A DNA stretch of 64,000 nt from Streptomyces exfoliatus. GTDB lineage: Bacteria; Actinomycetota; Actinomycetes; Streptomycetales; Streptomycetaceae. A model generated the notes under the pieces. That model had not been told where the DNA came from. It searched no databases and saw only the letters and a list, made by a program, of their open reading frames with translations. The translations under genes were made by a program, and so were the position numbers. Position 1 is the first letter of the stretch, and the number at the start of each line of letters is the position of its first letter. Below, one piece after another: positions 45,274-52,619 of this stretch. The stretch is taken from positions 29,813 to 93,812 of the forward strand of contig NZ_JNZP01000024.1 in assembly GCF_000725545.1 (NCBI RefSeq), given 5' to 3'.

Positions 45274-46155
45274 TCAGTCCATCAGTCGGGGCCGTGTGCC
45301 GGGGGTCAGCGCGATCCAGATGGCCTCGCTCTCCCGAATGACGTAGATCTCGTCCACCCGCGCGTCCCAGTCACGCGGCACCACGAAGTAGCGGCCGTCG
45401 TGTTCCGTGAGCAGCCGCAGATCCGAGTACCGGTAGGGGTGCAGGCGGTCGTTCGGGAGCTTCTGCTCTCGCACCGAATCCGTGGGCAGGCTCAGTGGTT
45501 TGGTGCTGAGAACGAGGACTCCCGTCCATCTGGTGACGGCCGCCGCGTGCGCCTGAGCGTCCTGCCTGCCCTGCTGCCAGGCCACGTTGGTCACCGTCCA
45601 GAAGAGGAAGACGCCGGCGGCGAAGACCGGCACGGCCTGGCGGCGGAACCCTTGAGGACGCCGCCCCTCGGCATCCCGGCACTGGCTCAGAAGAAGCCCG
45701 AGAGCGATGGTCAGGGGCCCGAGCCAGCCGTACGGCTGGATCTCGTGCCACAGCGCGAGCAGCACGATCCCCGCGACCACGAGAAGCGGGTACCAGCGCG
45801 CCGCGGCGGCCTCGATGCGCGTCACACGACGGGGTCGGCGGCTCCACGGGACACAGACCAGCAGGAACACGCACCCGGCCGCCACCATGATGTCCAGGTT
45901 CAGCAGATTCAGGCTCTCCAGGGCGACCTGGCTGAACCCCAGGTTCATCGAGCCCCAGTGGAGATTGAAGTAGTCGTAGTACGTGCTGGTGTAGATGGCG
46001 CCGATGTAGAACATCAGCGCGGCGATGAACGTCCCCTGAGCGACGACGATCTTGACGAGGGCGGACGGCCCGGAGAGATCGCCCTCGGCCTGACGCGGCG
46101 GTTTCCCGGCGCTGGGCGGGTGCTGCTCCGACCCGTGCGCGAAGGGCTCGCTCAC
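45274..46155 (-). CDS. Polytopic membrane protein of unknown function
   Basis: 293 aa, GTG start overlapping the lipoprotein stop by GTGA. Four to five membrane helices: LVKIVVAQGTFIAALMFYIGAI, LNLDIMVAAGCVFLLVC, WYPLLVVAGIVLLALW, YGWLGPLTIALGLLL, VPVFAAGVFLFWTV. The C-terminal 90 residues are outside or cytosolic and carry DGRYFVVPRDWDARVDEIYVIRE. No known family is recognised by eye. It is coupled to a lipoprotein gene and followed by the Ser/Thr kinase. Confidence 0.75.
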   Translation of the reverse strand: MSEPFAHGSEQHPPSAGKPPRQAEGDLSGPSALVKIVVAQGTFIAALMFYIGAIYTSTYYDYFNLHWGSMNLGFSQVALESLNLLNLDIMVAAGCVFLLVCVPWSRRPRRVTRIEAAAARWYPLLVVAGIVLLALWHEIQPYGWLGPLTIALGLLLSQCRDAEGRRPQGFRRQAVPVFAAGVFLFWTVTNVAWQQGRQDAQAHAAAVTRWTGVLVLSTKPLSLPTDSVREQKLPNDRLHPYRYSDLRLLTEHDGRYFVVPRDWDARVDEIYVIRESEAIWIALTPGTRPRLMD

Positions 46156-46529
46156 GTGGTCCCGGGAGCCGGCTCCGTGGGAAGCTCCGGGTTCCCTGGT
46201 GAGTTCTCCTCGGGCGTCGGCGAGCCGGGAGGCTGGGTCGGGTCGAAGGGCGGGTCAGTCGTTTCGTCGGCGGTGTCCGTCGGCGGGGGCGGCGGGGGAG
46301 GGACATAGCCCCCGGGCGCCGTGTTCGTCGGGTCCCGCGTCTCCTCCGTCGGAGGACCGTCCGTGTCCTCGGTCGGGGGAGCGTCGGTGTCCTCGGTGTC
46401 CTCGGTCGGCGCGGTCGTGGGGGCGGGGTCCGGTTTGTCGGGATCGCAGGCGGCAAGCCCCGTCATACCCAGCAGCATCAGCAAAGCGAGCACCGCGGCG
46501 CGTACGCCACGGACGATCCGGTCCCGCAT
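46152..46529 (-). CDS. Lipoprotein with Asp/Thr/Pro-rich tail
   Basis: 125 aa, ATG with AAGGAGG 4 nt upstream. Signal sequence RGVRAAVLALLMLLGMTGL ends in the lipobox LAAC (Cys28). The mature part is a repetitive Thr/Asp/Pro/Glu tail (TEDTEDTDAPPTEDTDGPP), probably an unstructured stalk. It is the first gene of the pair with the membrane protein. No partner or function can be named. Confidence 0.8.
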   Translation of the reverse strand: MRDRIVRGVRAAVLALLMLLGMTGLAACDPDKPDPAPTTAPTEDTEDTDAPPTEDTDGPPTEETRDPTNTAPGGYVPPPPPPPTDTADETTDPPFDPTQPPGSPTPEENSPGNPELPTEPAPGTT

Positions 46530-46729
46530 CCGACCTCCTTGATCGTCAGCGAGCGTACGGGTTGACGGGGTGGAGGACGGTGATCCACGCCTTCCGGGCC
46601 CATATCTCCGCCCGATCGGACGCCCCGTCAGCCACCCACCAGACCGGACGACGGCGCGGCACGCGGTGGGCGTCGTCGTCCGGGCAGGTGAGGAGCGGAG
46701 CGCCTCGGCCGAGGTCAGACGTACTCCTC

Positions 46730-47220
46730 CTCGCGTCCGCCGGGACGGCCGTCCAGGCCGATGCGAAGGGCCTGATCACATGGGATGTGAACGTGGACTC
46801 CACCGTCTGCCGGGCTCACCAGCACGTCGCCGGGGCGTCGAACAGGGGGGCCTGCAAACGGAGCCGCCCGGTGGCCTTGCTGTCGAACCGGCCGGGCACG
46901 GGCGCGGACGTTCCCGAGGTGGGCTGACCACGAAGATCCACCTCGCCGTCGAGCAGGGGCCGAAGCCCCTGTCGGTGCTGATCACAGCCGGCCGACCAGG
47001 TGACTCCCGGCAGTTCGAACCGGTATCGGAAGCGATCCGGGGGTCCCCGCGGGGCGCGGGCGACCCCGCGTTCTGCACGACCGAACACCGCGAGCGGCAC
47101 GCCGTCGAGTGCGGGATCAATCGCCTCAAGCGGCATCGGGCGGGGGCCACGAGATGCAACAGGTTCGCCGTCGGCTACGAGGCGACGGTGCTGGTCGCGG
47201 TCGTCAATGCGTGGCTGTGA
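46730..47220 (+). pseudogene. IS5-family transposase remnant with internal deletion
   Basis: Translating across two frames gives ADAKGLITWDVNVDSTVCRAHQH (first catalytic Asp region) then RSRGGLTTKIHLAVEQGPKPL and, after missing the second Asp region, RHAVECGINRLKRHRA to the stop at 47218-47220. The frames differ and the DKGYSS-type block is absent, so it is dead. GC-rich like the host, so old. Confidence 0.85.
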
Positions 47221-47228
47221 CAGCGCGA

Positions 47229-47500
47229 CTACCTCGGGGGCACATGGCCCACCACGAGCACGATGGCCTCCGCGGGCGTGGCGACCTCTCCCAGGAGGGC
47301 GGCGTAGCCGGCTGTATAGACCTGGTACGGCGGCCCGCCGTAGACGATGAACGGAACGTCGTCGGGATCTGATCCGCTCCAGGGCGGGACGCTGCGTAGG
47401 AAGTGCAGCGTGCCGTGTGTCGGGTAGGAATAGAGGCCGCGCAGGCGTGGTTCAGCGTGGGCGGCCTCGACGAGGACAGTCAGCGATTCATGCGTGGCTC
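47229..47500 (-). pseudogene. DUF6193-like natural-product protein remnant
   Basis: About 85 residues readable on the minus strand: EAAHAEPRLRGLYSYPTHGT to VYTAGYAALLGEVATPAEAIVLVVGHVPP, then a stop. The pattern (short Tyr-rich core, AAHAEPRLR, EAVALAVRHLP-type end) matches the DUF6193 family of proteins found in Streptomyces genomes. The N-terminus is lost in transposase debris. Function unknown; probably not expressed. Confidence 0.55.
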
Positions 47501-47582
47501 CCCGGGTACCGGGCGTTCAAGGAGCCAGCGCCAGGCGGTCGCAATGTCAGGGGCCGCTGCGGCCCGGTCACCGCGCGCGACC

Positions 47583-47800
47583 GCAACGACCGCACCCGGG
47601 CCGAGGCCGTCATCGGCCTCATCCGCGTCCCACACCCAGGACCCGGTAGACCCCGCACCCGGCCCGACCACGCGGTCGCCGACAAGGGCTGCTCCGTCCG
47701 CACCTTCCGTGTCTGCCTCCGCCGACGCGGCTTCAAAGCCACGATCCCCGAACACGTCGACCAGCTCGCAGGACGCAGACGACGCCGTGAACGGTCCCTC
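47583..47800 (+). pseudogene. IS5-family transposase remnant, central part
   Basis: Translates as AEAVIGLIRVPHPGPGRPRT to HAVADKGCSVRTFRVCLRRRGFKATIPEHVDQ, matching the second-Asp segment of IS5 transposases (DKGYSSRxxRxxLRRRGI). Both ends are gone. It overlaps the 3' end of the TerD gene by two bases. Confidence 0.8.
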
Positions 47801-49136
47801 AGCGCGCTGCCCGGCGCCAGAACCTGCCGGAGCCCTTCTCCTTCGGCGGGCGGACCTCCAGGGTCCAGTCGCCCTCGGCGCTCCTGACCTGCACGAGCAG
47901 GGGCCCCTCGGGCAACTCCCTCGTGTCCTTGGGGCGCCTGCTCGCCACGTTGGCCAGCAGGTGGTCGCGGCCACCCGGCTCATGGCCCTGTACGTGGAAG
48001 TACGCGTGGCTGTAGGTGTGGAGCCGGCAGGTGAGCCGGCCGGCGGGACCCGTGTGGAGCAGCACGTCCGCGCCCCGGCCCTTCGCACTCCGGCCGAGCT
48101 CCTCCACGACGCTCACCGGACGGACGGCGATCGTCCACTCGCGCCCCGCGGCGCTCACGCGCAGGCGCAGCGGGCTCCGGCCGCGGTGACGCAGCACGGC
48201 CCGGCCCTCGAAGTCCTCCAGGGTCGTGTTCGCGAGGAGGACGTCGTCCTTGCCCTGCTTGTCCACGCTGTGCACGCTGAAGTAGCCGTCGCCCCTGCGG
48301 GCGGAGTCGACCACCAACCAGACGGCCGGGATCGGCACGTCGACCGTGAAGCTCTTCCCGCCCTTGCCGCTGCGGACGAACTCGGGGAAGTCCTCGCCCG
48401 AGACGCCGATGTCCGACGTGGGGCCGGTCCGCACGGGGTCCTGCACGGGAACCTGCGCCGGGACGGCGGCCTCGGCTTCCCGGACCTTCGCCAGGAGCCC
48501 CTCGGGGATGTCCTCCGTCGGGGCGCCGTCGGGGCGCGTCTCGACGTCGGGGGCGGTCCCGTCGTCGAGGGTGCGCTCGTCGTCGGGAGCGGGCCTGTCG
48601 GGGTCCCTGCCCTCGATGCCGAAGTCCTCCGCCAGGCCGACGAGGCCGGAGTCCCACCCCTGGCCCACCGCGCGGAACTTCCACGCCCCGTCGCGCCGGT
48701 AGAACTCGCCGAGGACGTACGCCGTCTCGGTGCTCGCGTCGTCGACCTCGTACAGCGCCAGCTGCTCCCCTGTAGCGGCGCTGATCGTCCGTATGTGGAG
48801 GCCCGGCACCTGGCCGAACGTCCCCGCGTCGGTCGAGGCGCTGATGACGATGCGGTGGACGGTCGGCTCCACCAGCGCGGTGTCGACCTCCAGCCAGTCG
48901 GCGACGCGGTGCTGCTCGTCGCGCACCTGTCCGATGTGGCGCACGGCGCCGGACGGGTGGGTCAGCTGGTTGTAGAAGACGAGGTCGCCGTCGCCCCTGA
49001 CCCTGCCCGTGGCGTCGAGCAGGAGCGCCGAGGCGTCGACCTCCGGCACTCCGTCCCCGGCCGCCCGCCGGACGACCGCGATGCGCCACACCTGCCCGGG
49101 GATCGGCAGGTTTCCCCCCTTGATGATCTTTGTCAC
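47799..49136 (-). CDS. TerD-domain protein with two C-terminal repeats
   Basis: 445 aa from GTG 49136. Residues 1-175 are a TerD domain (VDASALLLDATGRVRGDGDLVFYNQ, RIVISASTDAGTFGQVPGLHIR, YVLGEFYRRDGAWKFRAVGQGW), the calcium-binding fold of tellurite-resistance and phage-defence linked operons. An acidic linker (180-240) leads to two copies of a domain of about 85 aa: 255-335 and 345-425, both ending in REWTIAVRP or GDWTLEVRP and sharing YFSVHSVD/YFHVQGHE and DDVLLANT/DHLLANVA. The repeat domain is not one I can name. No other ter gene is next to it. Confidence 0.85.
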   Translation of the reverse strand: MTKIIKGGNLPIPGQVWRIAVVRRAAGDGVPEVDASALLLDATGRVRGDGDLVFYNQLTHPSGAVRHIGQVRDEQHRVADWLEVDTALVEPTVHRIVISASTDAGTFGQVPGLHIRTISAATGEQLALYEVDDASTETAYVLGEFYRRDGAWKFRAVGQGWDSGLVGLAEDFGIEGRDPDRPAPDDERTLDDGTAPDVETRPDGAPTEDIPEGLLAKVREAEAAVPAQVPVQDPVRTGPTSDIGVSGEDFPEFVRSGKGGKSFTVDVPIPAVWLVVDSARRGDGYFSVHSVDKQGKDDVLLANTTLEDFEGRAVLRHRGRSPLRLRVSAAGREWTIAVRPVSVVEELGRSAKGRGADVLLHTGPAGRLTCRLHTYSHAYFHVQGHEPGGRDHLLANVASRRPKDTRELPEGPLLVQVRSAEGDWTLEVRPPKEKGSGRFWRRAAR

Positions 49137-49267
49137 GCCGTCATGCTGGCACGCGACCGTTCTGCCTGCCTAGGGGTCGTCCTGTCGATCGGGCGGCGCG
49201 AGTCCGGCGTGATCGGCGAGACACCCTCTTGGCCAGTTCGTTCAGGTCCTCTCATCGCTGGTCCGGA

Positions 49268-49434
49268 TGTGCCGTTGACTGACGCGCGGTGGGCGAGGAT
49301 CGAGCCGTTGCTCCCGGACCGGACACCGAAGCGGGTGGCCGGTGGTGGGACCACCGCTTGGTGATCGATGCGGTCGCCTGGAAGTTCCAGACGGGGTCAC
49401 ACTGTGTCCACCTGCGAGAGAAGTACGGCACCTA
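49268..49434 (+). pseudogene. IS5-family transposase N-terminal fragment
   Basis: VPLTDARWARIEPLLPDRTPKR then, after a frameshift, GRWWDHRLVIDAVAWKFQTG and HCVHLREKYGT ending in a stop. This is the conserved start of IS5/IS1182-type transposases. Nothing follows; the next gene begins within 1-3 bp of its end on the other strand. Confidence 0.8.
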
Positions 49435-50928
49435 GGGCTGCGACAGGGCCTCCCGGGCGGCGTCGATGCCGAAGGCCAGGTCCGCGTGGAAACCCTGGTG
49501 GAGGTCGAAGTCCCGGGTCATGTCCACGTAGTGGCCTTCCGGCAGTGTCGACTCGGCACGCGAGAGGTCGCTGCTCAGTTCGTCGAGCTGGTGGATCATC
49601 CGGTGGGTGTCCCTCAGGGACTGCGTGAGGGACTCGGCGAGCGAGCAACTGGACTGACCGGAAGTGTCCGCACCGGGCCCGTGCAGCGCGCGCAGCGCCG
49701 ACCGTACCGCCGCGCGCCGGAACTGGACCAGGGCGAGGGACGCTTCGATCCCGTCGTAGGCGACCTCGTTCGTGCAGGGGTCGTCATGGGCGAGCCCCGC
49801 CGCCAGGAAGCCGACGCGGCGCGGGACGTCGAGGTCCTTCACCGCGTCGAACATCGGCGCGGCGAGCGCGGCGTCCTGTTCCAGTGCGACCGCGAACGCC
49901 CGGGCGTCCTCCCTCCGGAACTCGTGTCTGGTGGCTCGTGTCCCTGACCTTTCGGCCTCCCGTCGGAACCGCTCCACCTGTAGGGCGAGCACCGCTCCGA
50001 GCCGCACGGCCGCCAGCTCGACCGTGGGAAACCCGCGGAGCGCAGCCTCGCGGCCCCCCGCGTCGCACCGGGTGAGGCCGGCCGCGTACGCCCGTACCCC
50101 GGACGGCGCGGTCTCGGCGAACGAGTGCGGCACTGGTGCGCCGAAGGGCGGCACGGGCAGCGAAGGGCCGAGGTTCCACAGCGGCGGTACGGGGTCGCTG
50201 GGGCGAGCGGTGGTCCCGTCTGCACCGATGGAGCCGCTCACCTCGTCCAGCCCGGCCCGCAGGTCGAGTACGGGATCCAGCGCGGCCGCCAGCTCGCCCA
50301 GCAGCTCCGCGAAGCTGACGTCCGCCTCGACGGTCCCCTCGGCCTCTCCAGGCCCCTCGGCCTCCTCCGGCGCCTCGGCACCCCTGGCCTGCCGTAGCCC
50401 CGTCCCCGCTTCGAGCAGCTTGCCGACGTGGCGCAGGGTGCGGTGCACCTTCGGCATCGACAGGCCCAACTCGTACCCGATCGCTCCCGGCGCACAGCCG
50501 GCCAACCGAAAGGCGACGACGTTGAGTTGGCGCTCGTTCAACTCTCTCAGCGGGGCGAGCGCCACCACCGTCCGGGCCTGCACCAGGGCGTCGGTGCTGC
50601 CCCTCCCCAGGAGGGCGGGCACCGTCCCATGTGCTGGGCGGAGCGCTCCGACGCCGCCTCCGACGGTCATCCGGCACGTCCAGGACCGCAGCGCCTGCGC
50701 GGTGACCACAGGGGTCCTGGTGTCCTTCGCGGCCCCGATCGCGTTCGCGACCAAGACGTCCATCCACCGCCGGGCCACCGCCATCGAGTCCTGGGCGAGT
50801 CGCGCCGCCTCCACCAGGTCCGCGCCGCGCAGCAGCGACAGGGCGACGAGCGGTCCCACATGCGCCCGGTAGTAGTCCCCGAACCCGACCCCACTGACCG
50901 ACACCGCATCCGCCGGATCTGACGCCAT
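49432..50928 (-). CDS. ECF-sigma-like regulator with long C-terminal domain
   Basis: 498 aa, ATG start. Residues 14-60 (FGDYYRAHVGPLVALSLL, LVEAARLAQDSMAVARRW) resemble sigma region 2, and 128-170 (LRELNERQLNVVAFRLAGCA, IGYELGLSMPKVHRTLRHV) resemble region 4 with its helix-turn-helix. The match is weak: the classic DxxAEDLVQE box is changed to LVEAARLAQD. A Glu-rich linker then leads to about 250 residues of unknown helical domain (HEFRREDARAFAVALEQDAAL, DDPCTNEVAYDGIEASLALVQFRR). No anti-sigma factor sits next to it. Could be a sigma factor, or a helix-turn-helix protein that only resembles one. Confidence 0.6.
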   Translation of the reverse strand: MASDPADAVSVSGVGFGDYYRAHVGPLVALSLLRGADLVEAARLAQDSMAVARRWMDVLVANAIGAAKDTRTPVVTAQALRSWTCRMTVGGGVGALRPAHGTVPALLGRGSTDALVQARTVVALAPLRELNERQLNVVAFRLAGCAPGAIGYELGLSMPKVHRTLRHVGKLLEAGTGLRQARGAEAPEEAEGPGEAEGTVEADVSFAELLGELAAALDPVLDLRAGLDEVSGSIGADGTTARPSDPVPPLWNLGPSLPVPPFGAPVPHSFAETAPSGVRAYAAGLTRCDAGGREAALRGFPTVELAAVRLGAVLALQVERFRREAERSGTRATRHEFRREDARAFAVALEQDAALAAPMFDAVKDLDVPRRVGFLAAGLAHDDPCTNEVAYDGIEASLALVQFRRAAVRSALRALHGPGADTSGQSSCSLAESLTQSLRDTHRMIHQLDELSSDLSRAESTLPEGHYVDMTRDFDLHQGFHADLAFGIDAAREALSQP

Positions 50929-51090
50929 TACCCCAACTCACTTGCGTATGCCGTCACTTGTAATTTCCGTCGGAGTCCAAGGTAGAGGTTCGGCGCGGGG
51001 TGACGGAATCTGCTCGCCCCTCGGAGCGAGGGCGGAGCAGAATTCACGGCAGTGCGGTCGCGTCGTGCGAGTCGCGGCTTGGAGCCACGA

Positions 51091-52197
51091 TCAGTCGGTC
51101 GCCGCTGATCTGGGGGTCAGCCGGGCAAGCCCGAGCTCCTCACGTAGGAACCGCAGGTAGGCGGGCAGCGCGTCGGTCAGCCCAGGGGTGTTGAGGACCT
51201 GCGCGATGGACCGGGCAGCGGCGTCCTCCCGGCTGGAGGAGGCCGCCGTGACGTACTGTCCCCACTGCCACCAGACCGGGTGACGCAGCATCCGCAACAC
51301 ACCGTCCGGCCGCACCGTCAGGGGCATTTCCACCCCGTGCACGCCCATGAGACCGCCCAGTACAGCCACCAGCTGGAGCGGGGCGACGGACATGACGGCT
51401 TCGGCCGCCCGGAGCAGTTCCTCGTCGCCCGAGGCGTCCACCGCTGACAGCAGCGTCCTCGCGTCGTGCACGGGTGGCAGAGCCTTCCAAGGGTCCTCAC
51501 CGCGTCGACGGGTCCGCTCCTCCTCCTGGGCCACGGACCACTGCAGGCCGTCGGCCGCTTGGGCGGACAGGCCAAGGCCCTCGCCGAGTGCCTCGGCGAC
51601 TTCGTCCAACCCCACCTCGTCCCGGCCGGCAGCGAAGAGCCGCAGGGCGACCACCGCAAGGGACGCAGTCCGTCGCCATTGAGGCATCCGCGCAATGCCC
51701 GCCACGTCCAGGCCGCGCTCCGCCGCGGCGTCGAGGAGCATGTTGTGCGCGTCGGCGGGGCCGGGCACGTCCCGCGCGAGCCGGCCTGCCGCCTCCAGCA
51801 GCGCCTCGGCCTCCTCGTCGGAATGCGCCGCGGCCTCGGCCGTCGGCGTTGGACCCGCGCCGAGACCGGTGGCCAGTCGGCGCAGGTGTTCGCCGATCAC
51901 CGCTCGGAGCTGGGCAGGCTCCCCGCCGGCGACCGCCCGAACGAGCTCGCCGGTCGCCACAGAGGCCGGAGCCCGCCCCTGCCGGGTCGCACGGGCCAGC
52001 ATCTCGGCCTGCACGACGGCCTCCGGCAGCAGCACGGCACGGGTGCCGCACCCCCGGCCCAGCCCCCGCCGGGGGTGGCGCTGAAGCCGGCCTGCCGTCC
52101 GCCACCGCTCCAGTTGGAAGACCGACACGTGCACACCCCGCTCCGCGAGGGCCTGGATCAGCGCGGCATCGGCGCCCGAGGGCGGGGTTCGAGGCAT
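51091..52197 (-). CDS. MerR-like helix-turn-helix protein, unknown function
   Basis: 368 aa, ATG start. The N-terminus (LIQALAERGVHVSVFQLERWRTAGRLQRHPRRGLGRG) looks like a MerR-type winged helix, with LERWRTAGRL as recognition element. The remainder is a helical region with no motif recognised (EDPWKALPPVHDARTLLSAVD, HPVWWQWGQYVTAAS). No ligand-binding cysteines. The gene is on the same strand as the sigma-like gene, 162 bp upstream of it; the two may be co-transcribed regulators of the island. Confidence 0.65.
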   Translation of the reverse strand: MPRTPPSGADAALIQALAERGVHVSVFQLERWRTAGRLQRHPRRGLGRGCGTRAVLLPEAVVQAEMLARATRQGRAPASVATGELVRAVAGGEPAQLRAVIGEHLRRLATGLGAGPTPTAEAAAHSDEEAEALLEAAGRLARDVPGPADAHNMLLDAAAERGLDVAGIARMPQWRRTASLAVVALRLFAAGRDEVGLDEVAEALGEGLGLSAQAADGLQWSVAQEEERTRRRGEDPWKALPPVHDARTLLSAVDASGDEELLRAAEAVMSVAPLQLVAVLGGLMGVHGVEMPLTVRPDGVLRMLRHPVWWQWGQYVTAASSSREDAAARSIAQVLNTPGLTDALPAYLRFLREELGLARLTPRSAATD

Positions 52198-52294
52198 GCA
52201 CCCATTACAACCCCGCGAAGTTCCCGCCGTCAGCGTCTTCCCGATGTGAGGTCATGAGGTGCCAACAACCGACCGATGAAAGGCTTTCAACCTC

Positions 52295-52498
52295 ATGCTT
52301 CAGAACTTCCTGGCCTCTGTCAGCGCCGTACCGGTCATCGCGCTGGTCTTGGTCCTCGCCCGCCCCCTGCGACTGGTGACGCTGCTGAGCGGGTTCCTCG
52401 CCGCCCTGCGTGGAACCCGGGGCCAGAGCCGCGGCCAGATGTTCGACGCCTTCGCCCGCCACCTCACGGACCACCCCGCCCGCCGGCACCGGCGGTGA
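52295..52498 (+). CDS. Small membrane protein, hypothetical
   Basis: 67 aa, ATG. One membrane helix (SAVPVIALVLVLARPLRLVTLLSGFLAAL), then a basic tail ending HPARRHRR. A weak GAAAGG lies 11 nt upstream. Small enough to be a toxin- or holin-like peptide, but no support beyond composition. Located between two minus-strand genes of the island. Confidence 0.45.
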   Translation: MLQNFLASVSAVPVIALVLVLARPLRLVTLLSGFLAALRGTRGQSRGQMFDAFARHLTDHPARRHRR

Positions 52499-52619
52499 CC
52501 TCAGGTCATCCGTCCGGCCCGTGGTGCAGGCCCGAGCGCCGTCCATTCGCAGGCATGCAGAACTTGTTCTTGTCCGTACGCTTCGCGTTCCGCTCGATGT
52601 GCCTGGTGATCTGCTCCCA

